NCBI RefSeq assembly: GCF_000169335.1
Contig: NZ_AAXW01000044.1
Span: 1-41,494, forward strand
Origin: Crocosphaera chwakensis CCY0110
Lineage (GTDB): Bacteria > Cyanobacteriota > Cyanobacteriia > Cyanobacteriales > Microcystaceae
Direction of reading: 5' to 3'
DNA: 41,494 bases
In this document: positions 17,221 to 25,512 of the stretch, one piece after another
Layout of the letters: each line of letters starts with the position of its first letter
How positions within the stretch are numbered: position 1 is the stretch's first letter
Translations under genes and position numbers: made by a program
Notes under the pieces: generated by a model
Told to the model about the DNA's origin: nothing
The model's database searches: none
What the model saw: the letters and a program-made list of their open reading frames with translations, nothing else

Positions 17221-17605
17221 ATGATTCTATTCTTACCGTTTGACCCGTTTGATCAGTACGATAAATCCAAGTCGTGTCCCCATCAGTTACAGTAACACGC
17301 CATCCCTCTACTAATGCTTGAGTACACATTTCATCTGGTTTGGCTAATCCTAAACAACCATCCGGCCAAGTCTGAGACTCAGTTTGTTGTACCTGTAAAT
17401 CATCAGCGTTAACTGTATTGTTTTTAGTGATATCATTAAAGACAGCATCGATCACTGCTTGAGGTGCTTCGGTGTTACTATTCATGGTTTCTTGACTAAT
17501 ATTAGGTTCAGAACTGGGTTGAGTTACATTGGCGTTGTTTGAAGACTGACATCCCCAAACACTAATAAGAATAACTAAACAACAACAAAGACAAAACTTT
17601 CTCAT
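17219..17605 (-). CDS. Small secreted lipoprotein, unknown function
   Basis: A 128-residue protein with a short lipoprotein signal: a hydrophobic segment rich in Cys (FCLCCCLVILIS) and lipobox SVWGC with Cys19 as the modified residue. A Ser/Asn-rich linker follows. The folded C-terminal half carries two further cysteines (WPDGCLGLAKPDEMCTQALV) that could form a disulfide, then a strand pair ending GWRVTVTDGDTTWIYRTD. The WPDxCLGLAxPxExC pattern recurs in secreted cyanobacterial proteins of unknown role. Probably membrane-anchored and facing the periplasm. Confidence 0.75.
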   Translation of the reverse strand: MRKFCLCCCLVILISVWGCQSSNNANVTQPSSEPNISQETMNSNTEAPQAVIDAVFNDITKNNTVNADDLQVQQTESQTWPDGCLGLAKPDEMCTQALVEGWRVTVTDGDTTWIYRTDQTGQTVRIES

Positions 17606-17718
17606 TCAATTCTCCATCAAAGCTTAGGTCTAAAAAAATTTTCCTCACCAGAAGCATAATTTTCCTACACTTTTGGGAATTCTTAAAATATACAAGACAA
17701 CATCCCCAATCATCATAT

Positions 17719-18033
17719 ATGTCTTCTCCATGGTTTTCTCATCCACCACTCTTTGCACAAACCACAGAAGTTCCTTCTAACTCTTCTGTGACTACTCCTG
17801 CTGGTTCTTCTGGTTCCAGTGGACAATTTTGGATGATTAGTACCATTGGCCTTTTAGTCATCCTAGCGGTTTTCGTTGCTTACGGTCAATGGCAACTTAG
17901 ACAAACAACAAAAGCTTTAAATTTTGAAAAGTTTAAAAGTCAGGATCTCAAGAAAAAGTTAAAATTAGCCCTCGTCACTATCAGAAAAATGGAAGCGATC
18001 CGGATCTTGTCTATGCTAGGGAATTTAACTTAG
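17719..18033 (+). pseudogene. N-terminal part of a membrane/coiled-coil protein broken by frame changes
   Basis: This reading frame gives 104 residues: a Ser/Thr/Gly-rich outer segment, one membrane helix (FWMISTIGLLVILAVFVAYG, about 37-56) and a charged helix. It reads as the N-terminal part of the protein continued at 18044. From 17997 a different frame gives DPDLVYAREFNLDYLR, which runs straight into MRMDEEVFHYVIVNQIK of the next ORF. Restoring one base near 17996 and one near 18043 would join all parts into one protein of about 270 residues. Function unknown; the intact form would be a single-pass membrane protein with a cytosolic domain. Confidence 0.6.
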
Positions 18034-18043
18034 ATTATTTACG

Positions 18044-18529
18044 ATGCGCATGGATGAAGAGGTATTTCACTATGTCATCGTTAATCAAATTAAGATGAAG
18101 GTAACTCAATTAATTGGTGCGATTTTGCGTCCTAGTACGGATAAAGTACAAGCAGGAGTGATTGCAGGAGGACGCAATATTGATGAAAGTTTTGATGTAA
18201 CCTACGAAGTAGAAACCCAAGAAGGACAGTGGAATAAAGGAGTTTTATTTCGTATTGCTATTAGATTGATGAAATTGCCCACTCAGTCAAGTGCCTCAAC
18301 TGTGAGTCAAATTATTGAATGTATCGAAAACTTTTTATCTCCCATGAACACCAATGAAAATTGGCAACCAGCCATTCAAGGACAAATAGTGTTAATTAGT
18401 TGGGACCAAAAAGCGAAACCAACCCCTTTAATGGTTATAGAACAATCAGAAGAAGGTCTTAATCTTGCTCAGAAACGTCCTTTATCCTCTCATCATAGTT
18501 CGTCTTTGTCTACATCGGAGAGTGAATAA
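18044..18529 (+). pseudogene. C-terminal domain of the same frameshifted membrane protein
   Basis: 161 residues beginning MRMDEEVFHYVIVNQIKMKV, a mixed alpha/beta domain ending in a Ser/His-rich tail. There is no ribosome binding site before this ATG, and the upstream frame (17997-18043) encodes sequence that fits as its direct N-terminal continuation, so this ATG is probably not a natural start. If the frame changes are sequencing errors, 17719-18529 is one intact gene. If real, the domain may still be made from internal initiation but without its membrane anchor. Confidence 0.6.
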
Positions 18530-18752
18530 TAGTGATTTTAAAAATAAGATTTGCTGATTATAATCATCTTAAGGAGGACTCTACAAAATTAGAGTTGATA
18601 TTGTCTTCTACCAAATGTCATACTTAGATTTATAATAATCATAATTTTCATTGTTACTTAATCATTTAATAACTATTTCTTTATCCTAATTCTGTGTAGA
18701 CAGCTAGTGCGGTTTGCTGAAAAAGTCAAGTAAAACATTATTATCTTTATAA

Positions 18753-18801
18753 ATTTTAACAAGCTAACTCCAAAGATAAAAACTCGTTAAAATAGAGTTA
18801 G
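18753..18801 (+). promoter_or_regulatory. Interleaved inverted repeats in the ppsA leader
   Basis: ATTTTAAC (18753-18760) pairs with GTTAAAAT (18786-18793), and CTAACTC (18764-18770) pairs with GAGTTAG (18795-18801); all four arms match perfectly. The order is A-B-A'-B'. A possible -10 (TAAAAT, 18788-18793) lies in arm A'. The last arm ends 22 bases before the preferred ppsA ATG. It could be operator dyads or a pseudoknot or switching leader. Confidence 0.4.
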
Positions 18802-18823
18802 GAATTAGGGTTAAATATTGATT

Positions 18824-21310
18824 ATGGTAACAACGACGAATGAAATAACTGCAACCAGTAATAGAGAAACAGCATTTATTTTATGGTTTGAAGAAGTTGG
18901 AAGTAAGGATGTTAGTTTAGTAGGGGGAAAAAACTCATCTTTAGGGGAAATGATTCAACAATTGAATCCTAAAGGTATCAACGTTCCTACAGGATTTGCC
19001 ACAACAGCTTATGCCTATCGTCACTTTATAGAATCAGCCGAATTAGAGTCAAGATTAAGAGATTTATTTGCAGATTTAGATGTTAATGATGTTGCTAATT
19101 TACAAGAAAGAGGACAATTAGCTCGTTCTTTAATTTTGAATACCCCCTTCCCCCAAGAGTTGCAAGAAGCGATCAAAAAAGCCTATAAAACCTTATGCGA
19201 TCGCTACAGTAACGAATGCGGTCAACTCAGTGAAAAATACCGCCAAGAATGTGAAATAGAAACCCAAAACCTTGATGTAGCGGTCCGTTCCAGTGCCACG
19301 GCAGAAGATTTACCCGACGCTAGTTTTGCTGGACAACAAGAAACTTACCTCAATATTCATAGTGTTAAAGGAGTCCTAGAAGCCTGTCATAAATGCTTTG
19401 CATCTTTATTCACTGATCGCGCTATTTCCTATCGTGAAAATAACGGATTTGATCACTTTGAAGTCGCCCTTTCCGTTGGGGTACAAAAGATGGTCAGATC
19501 AGACTTAGCCTCCGCCGGTGTGATGTTTTCTATTGATACCGAAACTGGCTTTAAAAATGCAGCCTTAATTACCGCAGCCTATGGGTTAGGAGAAAATGTG
19601 GTTCAGGGTTCCGTTAACCCCGATGAATATTACGTCTTTAAACCCACTTTAAAACAAGGATATCGACCCATTTTAGAAAAAAGAATCGGCACTAAAGCGA
19701 TCAAAATGGTCTACGATACTGGAGGATCAAAACTGACTAAAAATGTTGAAGTCTTACGAGAAGAACAAGAAAAATTTTGTTTATCAGACGAAGAAATTTT
19801 AAAACTAGGGGAATGGGCTTCTATTATTGAAGATCACTATTCCCAAGTTAGGGACACTTATACCCCTATGGACATCGAATGGGCAAAAGATGGACGCACC
19901 GGAGAACTCTACATTGTCCAAGCTCGTCCTGAAACCGTACAAGCTCGTAAATCAGGAAATGTCCTCAAAAGCTATCATTTAAAAGATCATAGTAATATTA
20001 TTGCCATCGGACGCAGTGTGGGTGCAGCGATCGGTCAAGGAAAGGCCCGTGTGATCCTTGAAGCCAGCAAAATTGACCAATTTAAACCAGGGGAAGTTCT
20101 CATTACCAACCGCACCGATCCCGACTGGGAACCGATCATGAAAAAAGCTAGTGCGATCGTCACCAACCAAGGGGGTAGAACCTGCCATGCAGCCATTATA
20201 GCCCGTGAAATGGGAATTCCAGCCATTGTCGGTTGTGGAGATGCTACGGACAAAATAAAAACCCGTCAAGAAGTCACCATCTGTTGTTCAGAAGGAGACG
20301 AAGGCAAAGTTTATGAAGGGTTATTGCCCTTTGAAGTCGAAGAAAACCAACTCGATAATTTACCCACCACCAAAACGCAAATTTTAATGAATGTGGGTAA
20401 CCCAGAAAAAGCTTTTTCTCTAGCCAGTCTTCCCGCCCAGGGTGTCGGGTTAGCCCGTTTAGAATTCATTATTGCTAACCATATTAAAGCCCATCCTTTA
20501 GCCTTAATGAAGTTCGATGAATTAGAGGATGAAGCGGTTAAAGAACAAATTGCAGAATTAACCAAACGCTATGAAGATAAACCACAATTTTTTGTTGATA
20601 AATTAGCGCGAGGGGTAGCAACGATCGCTGCTTCATTTTATCCGAAACCCGTTATTGTGCGGATGTCTGACTTTAAAACCAATGAATATGCCAACTTATT
20701 AGGGGGTCAACAATTTGAACCCAAAGAAGATAACCCTATGATTGGTTGGCGCGGTGCTTCTCGTTATTATGATCCCATGTATCGTGAAGCATTTGCCCTA
20801 GAATGTGAGGCATTAAAAATGGTACGGGATGAAATGGGTTTGGTTAATGTTATCCCCATGATTCCGTTTTGTCGCACCCCAGAAGAAGGCAAGAAAGTCA
20901 TTGCAGAGATGGCAAAACATGGGCTAAAACAAGGGGAGAATGATCTGAAAATTTATGTCATGTGTGAGTTACCCAGTAACGTCATTTTAGCGGATCAATT
21001 TGCAGAAGTATTTGACGGTTTTTCTATCGGATCTAATGATTTAACTCAGCTTACTTTAGGGTTAGATCGGGATTCTGCTTTAGTTGCCCAATTGTTCGAT
21101 GAACGCAACGAAGGGGTAAAACGAATGGTTAAATTAGCCATAGAAACAGCGAAGAAAAAAGGCCGTAAAATTGGTATTTGTGGACAAGCACCGAGTGATT
21201 ATCCAGAGTTTGCTAAATTCTTAGTTGAATTAGGAATTGATTCGATGAGTTTAAACCCTGATTCTGTCTTGAAAACCTTGTTAATGGTGGCAGAAGTTGA
21301 GAAGGGTTAA
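18824..21310 (+). CDS. ppsA: Phosphoenolpyruvate synthase
   Basis: A roughly 828-residue PEP synthase, which makes PEP from pyruvate and ATP for gluconeogenesis. The N-terminal ATP-binding domain starts at VSLVGGKNSSLGEM and includes VAVRSSATAEDLPDASFAGQQETYLN. The swivelling phosphohistidine domain has GGRTCHAAIIAREMGIPAIVG, with His455 the phosphorylated residue. The C-terminal TIM barrel ends with GFSIGSNDLTQLTLGLDRD and GICGQAPSDYPEF. The ATG at 18824 is preferred to a TTG two codons earlier. A hairpin follows the gene. The leader carries unusual interleaved repeats. Confidence 0.96.
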   Translation: MVTTTNEITATSNRETAFILWFEEVGSKDVSLVGGKNSSLGEMIQQLNPKGINVPTGFATTAYAYRHFIESAELESRLRDLFADLDVNDVANLQERGQLARSLILNTPFPQELQEAIKKAYKTLCDRYSNECGQLSEKYRQECEIETQNLDVAVRSSATAEDLPDASFAGQQETYLNIHSVKGVLEACHKCFASLFTDRAISYRENNGFDHFEVALSVGVQKMVRSDLASAGVMFSIDTETGFKNAALITAAYGLGENVVQGSVNPDEYYVFKPTLKQGYRPILEKRIGTKAIKMVYDTGGSKLTKNVEVLREEQEKFCLSDEEILKLGEWASIIEDHYSQVRDTYTPMDIEWAKDGRTGELYIVQARPETVQARKSGNVLKSYHLKDHSNIIAIGRSVGAAIGQGKARVILEASKIDQFKPGEVLITNRTDPDWEPIMKKASAIVTNQGGRTCHAAIIAREMGIPAIVGCGDATDKIKTRQEVTICCSEGDEGKVYEGLLPFEVEENQLDNLPTTKTQILMNVGNPEKAFSLASLPAQGVGLARLEFIIANHIKAHPLALMKFDELEDEAVKEQIAELTKRYEDKPQFFVDKLARGVATIAASFYPKPVIVRMSDFKTNEYANLLGGQQFEPKEDNPMIGWRGASRYYDPMYREAFALECEALKMVRDEMGLVNVIPMIPFCRTPEEGKKVIAEMAKHGLKQGENDLKIYVMCELPSNVILADQFAEVFDGFSIGSNDLTQLTLGLDRDSALVAQLFDERNEGVKRMVKLAIETAKKKGRKIGICGQAPSDYPEFAKFLVELGIDSMSLNPDSVLKTLLMVAEVEKG

Positions 21311-21323
21311 CTTAACTTTGTCG

Positions 21324-21340
21324 GGTGGGCAATGCCCACC
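21324..21340 (+). terminator. Hairpin after ppsA
   Basis: GGTGGGC (21324-21330) and GCCCACC (21334-21340) form a perfect 7-bp G/C-rich stem with an AAT loop, 14 bases after the ppsA stop. The T-run is weak (TTAAT). The GTGGGCAATGCCCAC motif is a common dispersed repeat in cyanobacteria, so it may be both repeat and terminator. Confidence 0.55.
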
Positions 21341-21391
21341 TTAATCATATATGATACGAAATATAACTTATATTATTGAAATGGTTATAAT

Positions 21392-21946
21392 TTAGCCATG
21401 AAAAATAAAATGAATTATTATATCTAACACAGCACATATCATAGATAATGTTAATGTAATAACAGCTTGTCTTAAAGCTTTTTCTCTTATCTGTAAAAAT
21501 TTGTTTAAATCTTCAATAGTATATTTCCAAATATTAATAATTATCGATTCTTTATATTGTGTAGTTGTTCCTTTTTCTGCTTATGAAAGTAAATTTTCTG
21601 GCTTAATAACTAATCGAATAGATTCTTTGTTATAGCCTTTCCATAAACAAATAGTAATCGATGTTATACTAAATATATAAGCTAAAGTTTTAAGAATAAA
21701 GCATGAATAACATGGTAAAGAGTCCATATTTTCACTAATCATAACGGCAAAAGATGGGCTAGGTAAATTAGTTATAAAAAAGTGTATGTATGTCACTTCA
21801 GCGGCAGCAAGTAATCTTAAGTTATTCGTCACTTCATTAAGATTTTCTCTAAGAATATCAATCGACTTTTCCACATAATCATAAATTAATGCTATATTAT
21901 TATCATAGTCTTGATTATTGGGAGAATCAGAATCATGAGTGATCAT
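21392..21946 (-). pseudogene. Two-helix membrane protein interrupted by one in-frame stop
   Basis: From ATG 21946 (MITHDSDSPNNQDYDNNIAL) the frame is open to a TAA at 21581-21583, then stays open in the same frame for 62 more codons to 21392. The first part has a helical N-terminus and one membrane helix (CFILKTLAYIFSITSITICL); the continuation adds another (AVITLTLSMICAVLDIIIHF). Full length would be about 184 codons. The single TAA looks like a nonsense mutation. AGGAGG lies 12 bases before the ATG. The 5' end overlaps the divergent plus-strand ORF at 21935 by 12 bases. Family not recognised. Confidence 0.55.
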
Positions 21947-22099
21947 CAAAATAAGCAACCTCCTGAGCAACTAGAGAAAAAGAATATCAAAGATAAAGAT
22001 AAGAATGAATTAGAGGAAAGTTCAGTAACATTGGGAAAGCAAAAAAAATCTCGAAATCCAATATACTTTGATATAAACAAAACTATTACTATAGAATAG
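21935..22099 (+). CDS. Small hydrophilic ORF, copy 1 of a tandem pair
   Basis: 54 residues from ATG 21935 (MSDHQNKQPPEQLEKKNIKD), with GGGAG ten bases upstream. Very charged, probably disordered, ending with short hydrophobic strands (NPIYFDINKTITIE). It is paralogous to the ORF at 22223: MSDHQNKQPPEQ against MNDNQNNQSSEK at the start, and FDINKTITIE against FIEDTISINI near the end. Its first 12 bases overlap, head to head, the start of the minus-strand membrane-protein gene. Function unknown. Confidence 0.5.
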   Translation: MSDHQNKQPPEQLEKKNIKDKDKNELEESSVTLGKQKKSRNPIYFDINKTITIE

Positions 22100-22114
22100 T
22101 CTAGTTTAATGATA

Positions 22115-22200
22115 ATGTGTTTTATTTCCTAAAACTCTGAAAATATCAAGATAATTCTCGGCATAATCATAAATGAATGTTATGTTATCATTATGCTATT
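22115..22200 (-). pseudogene. Relic of a second membrane-protein copy (5' end only)
   Basis: Read on the minus strand this gives NDNITFIYDYAENYLDIFR, matching DNNIALIYDYVEKSIDILR at the start of the gene ending at 21946. There is no usable start (an in-frame TAG lies just upstream) and the frame closes soon after. It sits upstream of and divergent to the ORF at 22223, exactly as in copy 1, so the pair was duplicated as a unit. Confidence 0.5.
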
Positions 22201-22222
22201 CATTTTAAGAAAAATAAGACTT

Positions 22223-22408
22223 ATGAATGATAACCAAAATAATCAATCTTCTGAAAAATCGAAAGAACAAGCGACTGCTAAACTACAAAGTCATGATACA
22301 ACAGAAGGTAAAGGTGATGAAACTATAAAATTCTTTATTGAAGACACTATCTCTATTAATATTAAAGCATCTTCAGGAGAAGAGTATGTAGAATTTAATG
22401 ATAAGTAA
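22223..22408 (+). CDS. Small hydrophilic ORF, copy 2 of a tandem pair
   Basis: 61 residues from ATG 22223 (MNDNQNNQSSEKSKEQATAK). Charged and low-complexity, ending in a strand-like segment (FFIEDTISINIKASSGEEYV). The upstream sequence also matches copy 1 (CATAATCATAAAT-AATG block). The earlier TTG/ATG options are not supported by the paralogue. Ribosome binding site weak. Unknown function. Confidence 0.45.
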   Translation: MNDNQNNQSSEKSKEQATAKLQSHDTTEGKGDETIKFFIEDTISINIKASSGEEYVEFNDK

Positions 22409-22446
22409 AAGTATTTTGCAGAATTTTTATCAATTTTCTTCGCCTT

Positions 22447-22691
22447 TCATCTCGCAAACACAGAAGGAATAAAAATAGTTGCAGCTGCTACAATAATTAA
22501 ACTAAAATAAAAGCCAAACTAACCACTTGTTGAGATGCTTTTTGATAAGTTTCAATACGGATATCAAATTCTTTTAGCCGTTAGTTAATATCATCTGTTT
22601 TAGCTTCAAGATGATCGAGTCTTTCTTCAATACCTCGATTATTTTTTTCAATTAATTCTTTGATTTCTGCTAATTGTTCAGATTCAGTCAT
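22447..22691 (-). pseudogene. Coiled-coil/one-helix membrane protein, broken
   Basis: From ATG 22691 the frame reads MTESEQLAEIKELIEKNNRG, then a coiled coil to DDIN, then a TAA stop at 22581-22583 (probably from CAA). It continues RLKEFDIRIETYQKASQQVV, and a shift of frame then gives a membrane helix (FSLIIVAAATIFIPSVFAR) up to 22447. One nonsense and one frameshift make it a pseudogene. The layout of a short N-terminal coiled coil and C-terminal membrane helix matches small cyanobacterial proteins of unknown function. Confidence 0.6.
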
Positions 22692-22783
22692 GATACTTTC
22701 CTAATAATTAGATTAACTTTTGAGGGGTTAATAAAGAGTAATGCTAAGATTATTATACCCAGAATAATAAAGCTTACAGGACA

Positions 22784-23125
22784 ATGAAAAAAATACTTTT
22801 TCTGACTTTCATTGTATCTTTTTTTTACTTATTAAAATACAACCTAGTCATGGCTTTACCCATTCCTTCCTTTTATCAAGGAATGCCCTACAATGAAGCT
22901 AGAACCAAAATGTTAGAATTAGGTTGGCAAGTTCCAATTATTAACAACTCCCAAGACTGTCAATTTATGCAGGACATTTGTAAAGATTATCCTGAAGTCA
23001 ACGCTTGTTCCGAAACCGGTGTAAGTTTTTGTTTATTTATCTTTACCGATGCTAACGGAAAACAGTTCAAAATTACTACAGCAGGACGAGACCCACTTGA
23101 AATGGTAAACTGGAGAAATGAATAA
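22784..23125 (+). CDS. Small secreted protein, unknown function
   Basis: A 113-residue protein with an N-terminal signal peptide: KK, hydrophobic core LFLTFIVSFFYLL, and likely cleavage after VMA (about residue 24). The mature part has a PASTA-like start (GMPYNEARTKMLELGWQVP) and four cysteines (QDCQFMQDICKDYPEVNAC, then SFCLFIF) that could form two disulfides, then a strand-rich end. Cyanobacteria have several such G-M-P-Y-x-E-A-R secreted proteins without known role. It precedes the convergent tRNA genes. Confidence 0.7.
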   Translation: MKKILFLTFIVSFFYLLKYNLVMALPIPSFYQGMPYNEARTKMLELGWQVPIINNSQDCQFMQDICKDYPEVNACSETGVSFCLFIFTDANGKQFKITTAGRDPLEMVNWRNE

Positions 23126-23138
23126 CTTGAATATCAAA

Positions 23139-23210
23139 AGCCCGTGACGAGGATTGAACTCGTGACCTCACCCTTACCAAGGGTGTGCTCTACCACTGAG
23201 CCACACGGGC
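23139..23210 (-). tRNA. tRNA-Thr (GGT)
   Basis: The reverse complement folds as a standard 72-base tRNA: acceptor GCCCGTG with CACGGGC, D-arm GGCTCAGTGGTAGAGC, anticodon stem ACCCT/AGGGT with the loop carrying GGT, and T-arm GAGTTCAATCC. CCA is not encoded. It lies 16 bases downstream of the tRNA-Tyr gene on the same strand. Confidence 0.95.
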
Positions 23211-23226
23211 GTGTGTTATTAGGTGG

Positions 23227-23308
23227 TGGGCCGAGCTGGATTTGAACCAGCGTAGGCATAGCCAGCGGATTTACAGTCCGCCCCCATTAACCACTCGGGC
23301 ATCGACCC
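23227..23308 (-). tRNA. tRNA-Tyr (GTA), class II
   Basis: The reverse complement gives acceptor GGGTCGA pairing with TCGGCCC (one G-U), the anticodon arm GCGGACTGTAAATCCGC with GTA, a long variable arm typical of bacterial tRNA-Tyr, and T-arm GGTTCAAATCC. The bases after the discriminator read CCA (23226-23224), so CCA may be encoded. Confidence 0.95.
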
Positions 23309-23475
23309 ATTTATCTCACAATTATTAATATTAGCATAGGGATCTAACAATTTCAACCATTCAAAAAAAATTTATTTTTTCACCGCTTTTGAAGTCTATC
23401 CCTAGGCTATTGACGAGTTAATATAATATGGTAGGGAATAAATTGTATGTTACAAAATCTTAATGTAAATTAGCC

Positions 23476-25512
23476 TTGTTTAATCTCCTAGCCAAAATCA
23501 AAGAGATTCTCAGACGGTGGTGGTCAGAATTCACCCTGCAAACCAAGTTAATGGCAGCAGCAACCCTTGCCGTCTCATTGTTTATGAGTGGTTTAACTTT
23601 CTGGGCCGTTAATACCATCCAAAAAGATGCACAATTAAATGATACGCGCTTTGGTCGAGATTTGGGGTTATTATTAGCCTCTAATGTTGCCCCTCTCATT
23701 GCTGAGGATAATTTAACGGATGTTGCTCGTTTTTCTAGTCGTTTTTATCAGAGTACCTCTAGTGTCCGCTACATTATTTACACCGACGAAACAGGACATA
23801 TTTTCTTTGGTATTCCCTATTCATCGGCCGAGGTTCAAAATTCCTTGACCATTGAACGTCGCTTACAACTCCCTAACTTCCCTGCTGATCATGATACCTT
23901 ACCCCTAGTCAGACAGCATAAAAGCCCTAACGGTGAAGTCACTGATGTTTTTGTTCCTCTCAAACACGAAGGCAAACACTTAGGTTATTTAGCCATTGGT
24001 ATTAATCCTAATGCTACGGTGGTAAACTCGTCTAATTTAACCCGTGACGTGACTATCGCTGTGTTTGTGGCAATTTGGGCTATGGTTATTCTAGGGGCTG
24101 TTTTTAATGCTTTGACTATTACTCGTCCCATCAAAGAATTATTGGTTGGGGTAAAAAATATTGCAGCCGGAAACTTTAAACAAAGGATTAACCTTCCCTT
24201 TGGTGGAGAGTTAGGAGAATTAATTTTTAGCTTCAACGAAATGGCAAAACGTCTTGAACGTTACGAAGAACAAAATATTGAGGAATTAACCGCCGAAAAA
24301 GCTAAATTAGATACTTTGGTGTCTACTATTGTTGATGGAGCAATTTTATTAGATACCGATCTCAATTTATTATTAGTTAATCCTACAGCAAGACGGATGT
24401 TTATCTGGGAAGGAAAAGATGTTATTGGTAAAAACATTCTTGAACTTTTACCTGAAGAGTTAACTGCTCAATTACAAACTCCTCTAGAACAAATGGTACA
24501 GCAAAATGCGACGGAGTCCCCTGAGACAGAACCAGAAAAAACCACAGAAACAACATCCATACAACAAAAAATCAATCCAGGGGAATATCGTATTAGTCTC
24601 AGTCAACCCACATCCAGAATTGTTCGAGTTCTGTTAACACAGGTATTTGACCAACACAGAGGAACTTTGAAAGGTATCGCTATGACGGTACAGGATATTA
24701 CCCGTGAAGTGGAATTAAATGAAGCCAAAAGTCAGTTTATTAGTAATGTATCTCACGAATTAAGAACCCCTTTATTTAATATTAAATCTTTTATCGAAAC
24801 CTTATCAGAATTTGGAGAAGATTTAACAGAAACAGAACGCAAAGAATTTTTAGAAACGGCGAATCATGAAACCGATCGCCTCACTCATTTAGTGAACGAT
24901 GTTTTAGATTTATCCCGTTTAGAATCTTCTAAAACCTATCATCTTGATGGGGTAGATTTATCTCAGTTGATTGAACAAACTTTAAGAACTTGTCAACTCA
25001 ATGCGAGGGATAAAGAATTAGTTTTAAATAAAGAGGTTGAAGCTAATTTACCGTTAGTGTTAGGACATTATGATTTATTGTTACAAGTAATGACTAATCT
25101 GGTGGGAAATGCCCTAAAATTTACTCCCCCCGGTGGTATTATCATGATTCGAGCTTATCATTTTAAAACAAAGTCAAAACAATTTAACGATAAATCCTGT
25201 GTAAGAGTTGAAATATCTGACACAGGAATTGGTATTGCGGCCGAAGATCAAGCAGCTATTTTTGATCGCTTTTTTCGCGTCGAAAACCGCGTTCATACCT
25301 TAGAAGGAACGGGGTTAGGATTATCCATTGTGAAAAATATTATTGATAAACATCATAGTCAAATTCATCTCATTAGTGAAGTTGGAATCGGTACGACGTT
25401 TTGGTTTGATTTAGCTCTTTATCAAGATAATTGTTCCCCTTCAGAAGGGTGTAACAATGAAACCATACTACCGAGAACCGTCGATGTCCATCCTAATAGT
25501 TTACTCTTTTAG
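23476..25512 (+). CDS. nblS: NblS/DspA (Hik33, Ycf26)-like sensor histidine kinase
   Basis: A 678-residue membrane kinase. TM1 is at about 25-45 (MAAATLAVSLFMSGLTFWAV), followed by a periplasmic loop (about 46-185), TM2 (TIAVFVAIWAMVILGAVF), HAMP (ITRPIKELLVGVKNIAAGNF), a PAS domain (about 270-400), HisKA with His427 in FISNVSHELRTPL, and HATPase boxes NLVGNALKF, SDTGIGI and GTGLGLSIVK. This domain order and the N-terminal sequence match NblS/DspA, which senses light, nutrient and redox stress and works with response regulator RpaB. The TTG start is the first possible codon after an in-frame TAA at 23461. Its 3' end overlaps the next gene by four bases, tail to tail. Confidence 0.93.
   Translation: MFNLLAKIKEILRRWWSEFTLQTKLMAAATLAVSLFMSGLTFWAVNTIQKDAQLNDTRFGRDLGLLLASNVAPLIAEDNLTDVARFSSRFYQSTSSVRYIIYTDETGHIFFGIPYSSAEVQNSLTIERRLQLPNFPADHDTLPLVRQHKSPNGEVTDVFVPLKHEGKHLGYLAIGINPNATVVNSSNLTRDVTIAVFVAIWAMVILGAVFNALTITRPIKELLVGVKNIAAGNFKQRINLPFGGELGELIFSFNEMAKRLERYEEQNIEELTAEKAKLDTLVSTIVDGAILLDTDLNLLLVNPTARRMFIWEGKDVIGKNILELLPEELTAQLQTPLEQMVQQNATESPETEPEKTTETTSIQQKINPGEYRISLSQPTSRIVRVLLTQVFDQHRGTLKGIAMTVQDITREVELNEAKSQFISNVSHELRTPLFNIKSFIETLSEFGEDLTETERKEFLETANHETDRLTHLVNDVLDLSRLESSKTYHLDGVDLSQLIEQTLRTCQLNARDKELVLNKEVEANLPLVLGHYDLLLQVMTNLVGNALKFTPPGGIIMIRAYHFKTKSKQFNDKSCVRVEISDTGIGIAAEDQAAIFDRFFRVENRVHTLEGTGLGLSIVKNIIDKHHSQIHLISEVGIGTTFWFDLALYQDNCSPSEGCNNETILPRTVDVHPNSLLF

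Noticed and set aside
23410..23427. TTGACG plus TATAAT as a promoter of nblS
   Set aside because: The spacing is only 6 bases, so they cannot form one sigma-70 promoter; TATAAT alone may still be used.
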